Source: Symsagittifera roscoffensis (lineage: Eukaryota > Xenacoelomorpha > Acoela > Convolutidae). From it: a stretch of DNA of 64,000 bases. Below the pieces are notes generated by a model. That model saw only the letters and a program-made list of their open reading frames with translations. It was not told where the DNA came from and did no database searches. The stretch covers positions 4,018,534 to 4,082,533 of the forward strand of contig NC_087065.1 of the NCBI RefSeq assembly GCF_963678635.1, written 5' to 3'. The translations under genes and the position numbers were made by a program. Every line of letters starts with the position of its first letter. Within the stretch, counting starts at the first letter, position 1. Positions 45,691-54,886 of this stretch are shown here, in pieces.

Positions 45691-46833
45691 AAGAATAGAC
45701 CAAAAAAGCTATCAAAAATTGCTACCCAACAGTCACATAGTCAGTCTTCACCGACATCATCCCAAGATAACCCAACAACACCTTTAACTACCCAAAATCC
45801 TCAAACATCTACACGAATTTCCTTTCAAGATAACCCATATACCTTTGAAGAACGACACGCTCGCTTATCAGAACCACTAGAACCAGTTCAACGACAAGCA
45901 CCTCTAAGCGAACCAACATATAACTTATACCCAACACTACCACAAGAATTAAGTAGAATAAGAAATCCTAGTCAAAACCAAAATACAGTCGAAATAAATA
46001 GACAAATTATACATCCTCGACGAAACAGAAATTTTCAAACTCCCCGAGTTCATTTTGATATACCTCAATCCCCATCACAAAACACTCCAGAAAACCCCAT
46101 TGGTATATTACCAGAAACCCCTACGCTTCTTTCACAACGTAGCACCTCAAGCCTACCATCAGATTACTTAGGTTCAACACCAACATCTGAACAAATACGT
46201 GAAAATCCCTTTAACCCCCCAAACCAGGCATCACGACTACCATATTGGACAACACATTCATTTACACAAGGTGAACTAAATTTAGTCAATGATCCAATAG
46301 ATATTTCTACGGATACAACAACATCCTCATCACTACCAGAAACATTATCACTACCATCAACACCATCAATAAGCCAGATTTCACCACCACCTTTTAACTT
46401 AAATTTCCCAAATAACCTCGACGCTAGATATCGAGAACAATCATCAACAAATATTCCTTTAAGACTAGACTGGAATACATTCACAGCACCTCCACCATTA
46501 TTTGGACAACACCTAGAAAGTAACCGACTCCACAATTGGGCACTAAATAGACTACAATATAAACAAGACATTCACGAAGACATTCGTGCTCAAAACATCC
46601 AAATACTCCAACAGAATAGTCTACAATTAAAATTTGAAATCACGGTTAAATTAAACAACATTACTCAACATCCCTATCCATTAAATCCACCAAATATAAC
46701 AGCTCAATCCCTACCACCACCATTTATAACAACTGAAGTAATATACAAATACGACAGATATACCAAAAAGACAATTGGTTACATCACATTTTATAACCCA
46801 TACTCAGGATTGTCATACACATGTATATTCTAA
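45691..46833 (+). CDS. ORFX, 380-codon open frame lacking any ATG
   Basis: I checked every codon in this frame: 380 sense codons with no stop until TAA at 46,831-46,833, no ATG at all and only one TTG, near the end. Such a frame is invisible to gene finders that need a start. The first 250 residues are rich in Pro, Ser, Thr, Gln and Asn with several PPP runs. The last 130 look globular, with alternating hydrophobic residues, NIT sites and a final YSGLSYTCIF. It overlaps the env ATG (46,821) by 13 bases. Expression would need readthrough of the TAA at 45,688, or splicing onto an upstream ATG. Family unknown. Confidence 0.6.
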   Translation, partial: KNRPKKLSKIATQQSHSQSSPTSSQDNPTTPLTTQNPQTSTRISFQDNPYTFEERHARLSEPLEPVQRQAPLSEPTYNLYPTLPQELSRIRNPSQNQNTVEINRQIIHPRRNRNFQTPRVHFDIPQSPSQNTPENPIGILPETPTLLSQRSTSSLPSDYLGSTPTSEQIRENPFNPPNQASRLPYWTTHSFTQGELNLVNDPIDISTDTTTSSSLPETLSLPSTPSISQISPPPFNLNFPNNLDARYREQSSTNIPLRLDWNTFTAPPPLFGQHLESNRLHNWALNRLQYKQDIHEDIRAQNIQILQQNSLQLKFEITVKLNNITQHPYPLNPPNITAQSLPPPFITTEVIYKYDRYTKKTIGYITFYNPYSGLSYTCIF

Positions 46834-49438
46834 AAATTTTAATTTTTCTCCAACTCTTTTTTCTAATAACCTCAAATCAAAACATAAACCCTTCCCCCCG
46901 CACAGGACTACAAGATTTATTAGTAACACATTACGATTGTGAAGAAAACGAACAAAAAACACTACACAAATATGCAATAAATCAAGTATCACAATGCGAA
47001 ACAGAACCACAAGCCATAGAAACAACAAATGTAATAGCGACACTCTATTCAAAAGCCCGAGCAACTACAGTTATAGGATATAAATTCACAGCAACATTTT
47101 CTGAAAAGAAAGTACATTGTTCACAAGTCTCAAACGGAAATAAAAACCGACTTGACCATGAATCATTCTACCAGAGTAATATAGAACGACTTTTACATCT
47201 CAATCCCGAAGATTGTAAAAACGAGTTACTCCGACTAAACATCACAAAAAATAAAAACACAGATAGAAAGTTAGTATATTTCCAAGTTTTTTCAGATTCT
47301 GTACATCAAGCAGAACTTGAAAGATATCAAGGACATATAAAATTAGATGAAAAGTATCCATATAACGGCGCACACGGACGATTAACCTATGACATGCACG
47401 ATAAACACTGGATACCACACATTGGTATAAATAACCCATCAAACTGCAAAGCAGACACAAAAAATAAAGGATACCAAGAAATAATGTTTTTCGATTGGAA
47501 AATACAACTCGAAAAAATTCAACTCACACGAGATTTATCAGACAACACAATGATCTATCAAGGAATTAGATTACCTTGTAAAAACGACCAAGGCTATTGT
47601 GACCCTACAACAAGAACACAAGCAACAATTGTTTGGTTCCCCGAAGACACATGTACAACATTTCAAATAGCAAAAATACACGCTCGTATGATAAAATTTC
47701 ACGAAAAATATTTTATACAATCAATACCATATGAACAAGTAAATCCATTACGAAAAATAAGTTCTAATTTTAGAAACATTCATAATATAGAAAATAAATT
47801 AACACGTTTTCAAATATATCAAGAAACAGAACTTGCATGTAAATACAGAAACCCACTTCACAAAACACAATACTCCGAAATACTAGTTGAATACGAAAAA
47901 GGATTCGACATGACCACTGGAAAAACAAAAGTCGACCCATACGCCACAAGTCATCCTCCAAATGAAGGAACATCATACATACCAGTTCATTTTCAAAAAA
48001 ATACAGATCAACCTGGTGGACATTTAAAGCCCCAAGACGATCAAAGCACACGTTTACAAGAACTATCACTAATGAATAGTACATATTTCGGTAATATCCA
48101 CTATGATATTCATTTAGATATGAAACTAGACTACACGATTAGCCGAATTTTTCAAGAAATGTCACTCTCTGAATTAGAAACACTACACCAACTATGCGAA
48201 TTAGAAAGAACACAAATATTACAATCACTTGCACTAGCAGTATTAAAAATACCCTACGCAGGATATTTACTATCAGGAAATAGATCAAATTTTTTAGACT
48301 ATGAAGGAAACATTTTATGGTTTTATACTTGTACCAAAAAAGTATCACCACTATACGTTTTTGAAGACAAACGATGCTATAAAAGAATCCCTATCTTTTA
48401 TAAGAACAAAGTACATTTCGTTGACACACTTTCAAGAAGAACCTATTTCTGGGATACCGCAGTCCCATGTGGATCAGAAAATAGCCACAATGTAGTACAA
48501 CTAAACCCTGATGAAGATAAATATTACCTTCTCACCCCATATCCCACATTAATGCAATCACTCAAAAAATTTTCACCAGAAAGCATTCGCGCTATCGCTC
48601 GAAACCCAAATATAGACTTACAATCAATAGGAATATACTCAAAATCAGATATTCAACATCACATTAGAACACAACAATTCCAAGAATTATTAACACAAAT
48701 GGACACAATACAAAGACAATCAATTGACCAAACTTACGCAAACTTGCCGAAACCGCAGGATTTGCAGACATCTATACGCAAGACTATAGCGGATATTTTA
48801 AAGACATTAAAGATTATATATATCTAAACGGTGAAAAATACCGTCCCCAAGATATATCACCTATCAATATTTTTAGCTTTGTTACACTCAAGAATGAAAT
48901 TCTTGATTTTCTAGGATGGCCCTACTACATCTTAGAAAAACTGACTATTTTATACGCAATGTTTAACTTTATTGGATTTCTTTTTTCACTCTTAAAAGGA
49001 ATCTATAACACATGTACTATACACACACAAGTCAATAGACAAGCAAGTGTAGCACGCATACTATTTGCAGGATTTTTTGGAATTTTTTCTACATCAATAA
49101 ACAAAATTCTTTTAGATGCACAAATAAAAGAATACTACACAAAAATAGCAACGAGATAGAACACATACGACGAAGAACATAACAATGTAGACACAACGCC
49201 AACAGCACCACAGTTACCACCCCTACCACATAACCATCCATTATCCCTAGTCCCACGTAATTTTCGAAACTTAGCAATAACACATAATCCAAATTTTAGA
49301 CCAACCATATCACAAAGTCCCATCCAACATATAATGACACGCCACTCACAAGATGAAAATACTTATGAACAAATTATAGAACAACCCCATACCACCGCTT
49401 TTCAGTCTCAAAATAATAATTTTTTTAGCCCACGATGA
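46821..49438 (+). pseudogene. env: env-like glycoprotein gene, two breaks
   Basis: ATG at 46,821 opens a hydrophobic signal peptide (about residues 1-19). A Cys-containing ectodomain with N-glycosylation sites (NIT, NST, NRS) follows for about 680 residues. Then come a membrane-anchoring region (about 48,905-49,010), a second hydrophobic patch near 49,055-49,090 and a long cytoplasmic tail with PPLP. The unbroken frame would be about 870 codons ending at TGA 49,436-49,438. In this copy a one-base loss in an A run near 48,731 shifts the frame, and TAG at 49,157-49,159 interrupts the tail where copy B has a Gln codon. Its role would be membrane fusion and entry. Size and layout recall the class III type glycoproteins that invertebrate LTR elements have taken from negative-strand RNA viruses, but I could not confirm the family. 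Confidence 0.75.
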
Positions 49439-51242
49439 GCCGACAACTTGGATCCCTACACCGTTCAAATTCCCACCCAACCAACCTCACTACTCCAATT
49501 ACAATAATACCACTTTTTGCTTTCCCGCCACCCGATTTCCCAACCAGTAATGTAACATCAGGCATGAATTCCGATACTAATTCACACATCTCAGTTTTAT
49601 ATTGCACATCACAACTCAATAACCCGAATATTGAAACCCCCGATGAATTTGCCGACTCTGAACCATCTCCATCCAATAATTTTCACACCAACCCCTCAAA
49701 TTTTTCCCACCCCCTTTTCAACCAATGCTACCAAATAACCCCGTCCCCACCAATTCTACACCCTCTTATGCTTCCCAAGTCACTCCAACCTATTCTTCAC
49801 ATCATTCAGACCGATCATCCAATTCTCCAGATACCCCCCAAATCTCCCCAGAACTAGATAATTTTATTACATTACAACAACAACCCTACCACCTTGATAC
49901 CCCCACCATAAACCATATTTCATCCACAATAGATTCATCCAACCCTCCTACCCCTACACCCTCTTCAATTTATACCGAATCATTAGCACCATCATCCACA
50001 TCTACTGAATCTTCACTCAGCACTAATAGAGCTTACCGCACTTTTAAAAGAAAGTTCCCCAACCATCCTTTCCCAGCAAAACCAGGAACAGTCCGTGAAT
50101 ATATAAATCACCCAAATCACACTAATACAAAAGAATTTTTAGCTGTCACCTTACCCTCATTTCCACAATACACCTTAAACACCCCTCACGACACTAACGA
50201 GACACGTAACTTTGTAGACGAACACGTTTTAATGCCTACCCTTCCTTGGACCTCATATTATCATTTTACTAATCCCCTTTGCTTACCCTTATCTAACACT
50301 CACATCGATATAGAACGAAATAAGGACATGCTATATCGACTCACTACACCACTAACACCTAGACAATTTACTTACATCGGATATAAAAAATCACTAAAAA
50401 CATACACTGCACCCCGAGCTAACGAATATACGCTAGAATATTACGATCATAACATCATCAGAACTAACCAAGATCAATTCGTAGACGACGATCGCTTCGC
50501 TAACCCACAAATCACAGAAAATTTTTTCATTAAAACACCATTTGTATTTACACTCAATATATTTGACCGCAAATTTGACCACATCATTTCAGAAGCACTA
50601 ACAGACACACAAGCTTACGAAAGTTTTAAAGAACGCTTCCAAATATTTTCACTAACCTTTCATTTCCTTGCACCACATGAAAGAGATTTGCACTGCTCAC
50701 ACGATATTATGTTGTGCACTAAACAAACTCACACATATACATATTATCGTTTTATCCAAAATCACTTCGACCTACACACTCCCTCCAGACAACCACACCA
50801 CCGTTTTCAATTCATCAATTCCAAATACATCTCACCATTCTTTCTTAACTTCACATATTGCATTAAAGATACTAACCTTCATGGTATTCTTCGAAATTAT
50901 GATCCCATAACCCAAATGTATATTTTTTGTCCCATCACCAAGACCTTCAACGCAGAAGAATCCCGACCCTTTCTTCTCCCACACGAATTTGTTCAGCCTA
51001 TAGAAATCCCCATTTTAGAATTCATCCACAACACTAAATTCAATCACAAATTATATAATCTAATCCAAAACACACCTTATGAGTTTGCAGTTGGCACTGA
51101 AGAACTAACCACCATTAAAGCACTTCAATTGCTTTGGCCACTGCTTCAAACTAAAAATATCATCCGCATCTTAGCTAAATTACTAACAACTTCAGACATC
51201 ATCCACGACATCTTCCCCCACGGTTTCTTCCCCGACGACTAA
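49435..51242 (+). pseudogene. Post-env gene of about 600 codons, unknown function, one frameshift
   Basis: ATG at 49,435 overlaps the env stop as ATGA. The N-terminal 200 residues are disordered-looking (Ser, Pro, Thr, Asn) with a PPPDF motif. A short basic patch (RTFKRKFPNH) follows, then about 380 residues of globular composition with many Tyr, Phe and His, ending in FFPDD before TAA at 51,240-51,242. This copy has a one-base loss near 49,710, so the frame continues from the +1 side. Copy B is unbroken there but is broken elsewhere (near 60,115). Two copies with different lesions show one ancestral gene. No signal peptide, membrane helix or known catalytic motif is visible. I do not recognise the family. 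Confidence 0.7.
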
Positions 51243-51245
51243 CAG

Positions 51246-51322
51246 GTAAGTATGAACTATACATATTAGTAACTAGTTATTAAAATTAGAAACTAACCAT
51301 TCTTTATTCATGTCTTCTTTAG
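51246..51322 (+). other. Candidate 3'-UTR intron of the element
   Basis: Three bases after the stop codon of the last gene lies CAG/GTAAGTATG, a near-perfect donor. A pyrimidine-rich acceptor (TGTCTTCTTTAG) ends at 51,322, with an alternative AG at 51,330. In copy B the donor reads CAG/GCAAGTATA and the acceptor TGTCTTATTTAG, so both sites are largely retained. An intron here may regulate export or stability of the sense RNAs. Inferred from consensus only. Confidence 0.4.
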
Positions 51323-51824
51323 AATTTTAGCCTTCATCCAACGATCATCTGAAAAATTCACAAAAGAAAATAAAAATTGAAAACTTCTTCAAACTGATTA
51401 AAACTCTATTAATTTTTTGCACCAAATAATTAAATAAAAATAATACCAATGCAATAATTTAATTTATAAATTTTTTCCCAAATGCAGTAAATCTAATAAT
51501 GATGAAAATTTGTAACTTAACTTTCCCCAACAACTAGCAGTAAAATTGAAATTCTATGAAGTAAATTAATAAGAAGCAAATGCAGTACTAACCTTTTGAT
51601 ATTTTCATTCACTCGAACAAGAATTCTATCCAAATTCGCACAGCTCGCCCACGAAGAATTGTTTAAATAATGAATTTCAGTTTCAAGCTTTCACACTCAA
51701 CAACTCTAACACACGATAACAAGTTTCAAACTTTCCTTTAACCCGGTTGGAAAGGAATTATATACTAAGCAAAACTAACCAATGCAGCTTACTAAATACC
51801 ACAACACATAGGATAACAGCATGA

Positions 51825-52079
51825 CTAAGAAAAGGAAACCAACGGTACCCAAACCGGATTAACCCAGTTTAAAACTGGATAATTTATTCTTTTGAAGACT
51901 ATTATAAAGTCTAAGAAAGAAATAATAAAACACAAAAAAGTCGAAAGACAAACCCATACCACAAACAATTTGATTTTTGAAAAAGGACACAACCAACAAA
52001 ACATAAGAAAAACTACAACAAACCCAACATAAAACGTTGTCACATAACAGGACCTCTCACAAAAACCGCATGCAATCAT
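51825..52079 (-). CDS. Antisense Cys/Phe-rich ORF, doubtful
   Basis: 84 codons on the minus strand with a strongly hydrophobic, Cys- and Phe-rich sequence. In copy B the matching region (58,818-59,073) is split between two frames, so the frame is not kept. It may be a membrane micro-protein in the ancestor or a chance frame in T-rich sequence. Confidence 0.2.
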   Translation of the reverse strand: MIACGFCERSCYVTTFYVGFVVVFLMFCWLCPFSKIKLFVVWVCLSTFLCFIISFLDFIIVFKRINYPVLNWVNPVWVPLVSFS

Positions 52080-52091
52080 ACTCCCACTCCT

Positions 52092-52148
52092 GGCCTAACC
52101 CACCAGGAAGGACGTCCTGAGCATGCTCTATAGCCGGCCTAACCCACC
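52092..52148. promoter_or_regulatory. Cluster of perfect palindromes between direct repeats
   Basis: Two 10-bp perfect palindromes lie side by side, AGGACGTCCT (52,109-52,118) and GAGCATGCTC (52,119-52,128), followed after four bases by GCCGGC (52,133-52,138). The group lies between two copies of the 13-bp direct repeat GGCCTAACCCACC (52,092-52,104 and 52,136-52,148). Both palindromes and both repeats are intact in copy B (58,749-58,805). The local composition is GC-rich in an AT-rich element. It could be an operator-like dimer site or a structured RNA element. Confidence 0.65.
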
Positions 52149-52301
52149 GCGCTACATCCACGCTTTGTGACCATACTCCTATTTTTAATGAGAGCTACTC
52201 AAGGGTGAGTAACTCTTCAAAATAACTGAAATAAAACAAAAAGCTTTTGTGAAAACAACTAACTAAAATCATAATTAAAAAATATTAAACTAATAAAAGT
52301 T

Positions 52302-52778
52302 TTATAAAATGTAAATTACATTATGCAATACATAGATCAGAATACAACACCAAGGACGAACATCCAAAGACAAAATGAACCCACTACACTCGAAAAAGAA
52401 TGGCCAACCACAATCAATATGCCGCCCACAATCACAACTCAAAGGATTTAGAGTACGACTTGACTTCGCAGAAAAGGACTTCATTGAACTAGAACAATGA
52501 CCACCTCGATGTTCAAGTATACGTACAGATCCGAGTAACCAGGCATCCCCTCCACACACAATCTCCACTCCATTCCCAGACAGGGTCAAACACAAAGAAG
52601 TTCTCATCAATGAAACAGAAAAACCTGACATAGCCAACCATTCTGAAATCAGATTTGAGTTTGTTGCGAAAACCCAGTCGTTGTCTTGAGAAGACACAAC
52701 GATTAAATCTGGGACTTCTCTAATAAGAAAACCCAGAAGAAATAAGATGTTCGCCAAATACCAACGTCCATCATCCAT
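52302..52778 (-). CDS. Antisense 158-aa ORF next to the 3' LTR
   Basis: On the minus strand an ATG at 52,776-52,778, only 52 bases from the 3' LTR, opens 158 codons to TAA. Copy B carries the same ORF with the same start, length and end (58,121-58,597), although the two differ at roughly 7% of bases. One difference is a pair of compensating one-base indels that restores the frame. The product has a hydrophobic N-terminal stretch and a Cys-rich segment (CDCGRHIDCGW). Many differences change amino acids, so selection is not proven. Position and orientation recall antisense genes driven by the 3' LTR in some retroviruses. Function unknown. Confidence 0.4.
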   Translation of the reverse strand: MDDGRWYLANILFLLGFLIREVPDLIVVSSQDNDWVFATNSNLISEWLAMSGFSVSLMRTSLCLTLSGNGVEIVCGGDAWLLGSVRILEHRGGHCSSSMKSFSAKSSRTLNPLSCDCGRHIDCGWPFFFECSGFILSLDVRPWCCILIYVLHNVIYIL

Positions 52779-52830
52779 CCTTTGAATTGCAGAAAGACTA
52801 TTCTAAAAAACTCTGTAAAACCCGGATGGG

Positions 52831-53240
52831 TGGAACCTGATCTAAACTACATTTTATGATTGGATAAATTAGATATTTTACCAACGTAAAGTATTTAATA
52901 TTAACCAATCATGATCCATCTAACTAACAACCCACTTATTTGTAAGTGCTGAAATTACTTGTAATTTCAGCACCAGAGAGATTTGAATTTAACTTAGAAA
53001 TTAGTTGACTCTCCAAGAAGACTTCAGCAACCGCAATAAACCAGTATACCCTAGATCTATTGAGCCTAGCAGAGACTAGTTAAACAACCTGAGACTAGAT
53101 AGTATAAGAGTAAGATTAGGATTGGTATTAGACTAAGAAGTTGCACGAATCTATCCGGCCGAAAATAAGATAGCGTGACGAGCAGACGGTGTACCCTATC
53201 CGAAATTACTCTATGAGTTATACACCTCGGTCATAACTCA
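52831..53240 (+). repeat. 3' LTR of copy A
   Basis: 410 bp matching 34,573-34,982 with about 4 substitutions, again TG...CA. It contains the same 28-base palindrome (52,946-52,973) and AATAAA. It is followed by TTAT, the right copy of the target duplication. Confidence 0.95.
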
Positions 53241-54384
53241 TTATTAACGCGCAGCATAAATTTTTTTACTGGACACGTACGCAAAGATATAATGCGGCTG
53301 ATTGATTTTCGGCTAGTTGAAATGAGGCCAGCTGATTAGTCTCAAGAATGCGTTTCCAAATTACTTGATATTGTATGCGACATTTTGTTTGTGAAAAAAG
53401 GTGGTATTTTCCACTATACTTTCCAAAATTACAAGTTTTCAAATTTGTCGACGCTCTAAATAGTTTAAAGTTTTCAAGATTTCGTTATAATAACCGAAAA
53501 TTATTTTAGTTATACCATATCGAGCAATCAGAACATCGGAACAATCAGAGCTTCTACATAATAGGAGCAGACTTGTTCACTTTTTATAGCCCAACAGAAG
53601 TACAAAAATTCATGTTTTTAAGCTTTATCTGAAAAAAAACTGTATAGTTTCAGCTTATCGAATAGTAAAAAGCCGTGTTCGTTGAAAGCAGCGTAAAATT
53701 AAAATCAAGCACAGATATGCGTTTTATAGACTAGAAATAAGTTCACATATTATTGATGGTACGTTTTAAGTTCATTGCTGTTAATTTTTAAGTACGTTTT
53801 AAATTCAGCTTCATCAGTCTTTAGTTCGTTCTGCACAAAAGTGAGTTACAGTCGTTTTTGGATTACATTTTAACAAAGAGGAGGTTTCATTTTAAGAAGA
53901 AAAATTGATTAAAATCGATTATATAGGGACTCTATTGCTCACAAAAAGTAGCATTATCATCAGTTTTTAATCGATTATGGTCGATTAATTATGTAATTTT
54001 TTAAAAACGGTTTATAGAATTACAATATAATCCTGTATTACCCCTTGAAACACGAAAGCGGAATCTCTTTTCTGTTAATTCGCTCTTGTTTGCCTGATTT
54101 TTTGTAGCCTAATTACATAAACCGCGGATTTTAACTTAGGTTCTGGTTATTATAACATTAACATTAATCGCTATCTGCAGTCGTAGTGGTTTAAACTTAC
54201 TCCCATCAAAATTGATCTGAAGAACTTCCACCAAATAAGCCCGATAAGCCTCGATTGTCAAATTTCTGAAAAACAACGAACTTTTTGAAAACGACCCTTT
54301 TAAGGAATATTGTGAAAAAAATAAGTCGTTAATTGATTAATCTCAAGTTCTTGACTCTATTGTCATTCTTACCTTTACATCCAA
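53241..54384. other. Host sequence right of copy A
   Basis: AT-rich host DNA. No coding frame or RNA gene is visible. The first four bases TTAT are the target-site duplicate. Confidence 0.6.
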
Positions 54385-54686
54385 ATGCCAACTTTCTGCC
54401 CAGCAGGTCAAAAACTTTGGCCTCTTTTTGACCACATCTACGGCAGTTTTTCGCCATGTTCTGTGAATTTCTTATTCCCAATTTTACTATTCATTATCGC
54501 CATCATTTCTTTGGCTATTACTGGTTTTGCCAAAAAGTCTGCTGGAGCCGCTGCCAATAAAAGTCAGACATTGGCGAAAAATCCACTTCTGAACGTTATC
54601 TTCGTTTGGCTTAGTGTTCTTTATCCTCTCAATTACGCTCTGCTATTGGGAGCTAATTGGAGCATCACAGGTGAACTTGATTGGCT
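54385..54686 (+). CDS. Possible first exon of an ABCC-type transporter (partial)
   Basis: ATG at 54,385 opens 100 codons that run into the assembly gap. The composition is unlike the surroundings: FCPAG near the start, a Pro-Cys pair (FSPCSVNF), a membrane helix of about 20 residues, a small-residue and basic loop, then a second helix. This layout recalls the N-terminal TMD0 of multidrug-resistance-type ABC transporters (ABCC), which export conjugates across the plasma membrane. A donor-like CAG/GTGAAC at 54,668-54,675 could end the exon before the gap. The family call is weak and rests on pattern only; another multi-pass membrane protein is possible. Confidence 0.35.
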
Positions 54687-54886
54687 NNNNNNNNNNNNNN
54701 NNNNNNNNNNNNNNNNNNNNNNNNNNNNNNNNNNNNNNNNNNNNNNNNNNNNNNNNNNNNNNNNNNNNNNNNNNNNNNNNNNNNNNNNNNNNNNNNNNNN
54801 NNNNNNNNNNNNNNNNNNNNNNNNNNNNNNNNNNNNNNNNNNNNNNNNNNNNNNNNNNNNNNNNNNNNNNNNNNNNNNNNNNNNNN
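54687..54886. other. Assembly gap, 200 N
   Basis: Exactly 200 N, probably a placeholder size. Any frame crossing it is meaningless, and the true distance between its sides is unknown. Confidence 0.99.

Larger units (their letters stand above)
51323..52830 (+). other. 3' tail of copy A without sense genes
   Basis: About 1.5 kb between the last gene and the 3' LTR. No sense ORF of note. It holds the palindrome cluster (52,092-52,148), two antisense ORFs (51,825-52,079 and 52,302-52,778) and AT-rich filler. The bases just before the LTR (ACCCGGATGGG) are not a classic polypurine tract, so the plus-strand primer is unclear. Confidence 0.6.
34573..53240 (+). mobile_element. Complete 18.7-kb env-bearing LTR retroelement (copy A)
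   Basis: The element is bounded by two 410-bp LTRs starting TG and ending CA. It is flanked by the 4-bp duplication TTAT (34,569-34,572 and 53,241-53,244). The LTRs differ at about 4 positions, so the insertion is fairly recent. Internal gene order is ORF1, ORF2, gag, pol (protease, RT, RNase H, integrase), a membrane and Pro/Gln-rich ORF region, env, a 600-codon ORF, then a 3' tail with antisense ORFs. The pol domain order places it near Ty3/gypsy (Metaviridae) or env-bearing retroviruses of invertebrates. It is about two to three times the usual length of such elements. The copy carries several stops, three frameshifts and a substituted integrase residue, so it is probably not autonomous now. 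Confidence 0.93.

Noticed and set aside
46164..46571. 135-codon minus-strand ORF opposite ORFX
   Set aside because: It mirrors the sense frame, which has a better claim through its length and lack of stops; no other evidence.
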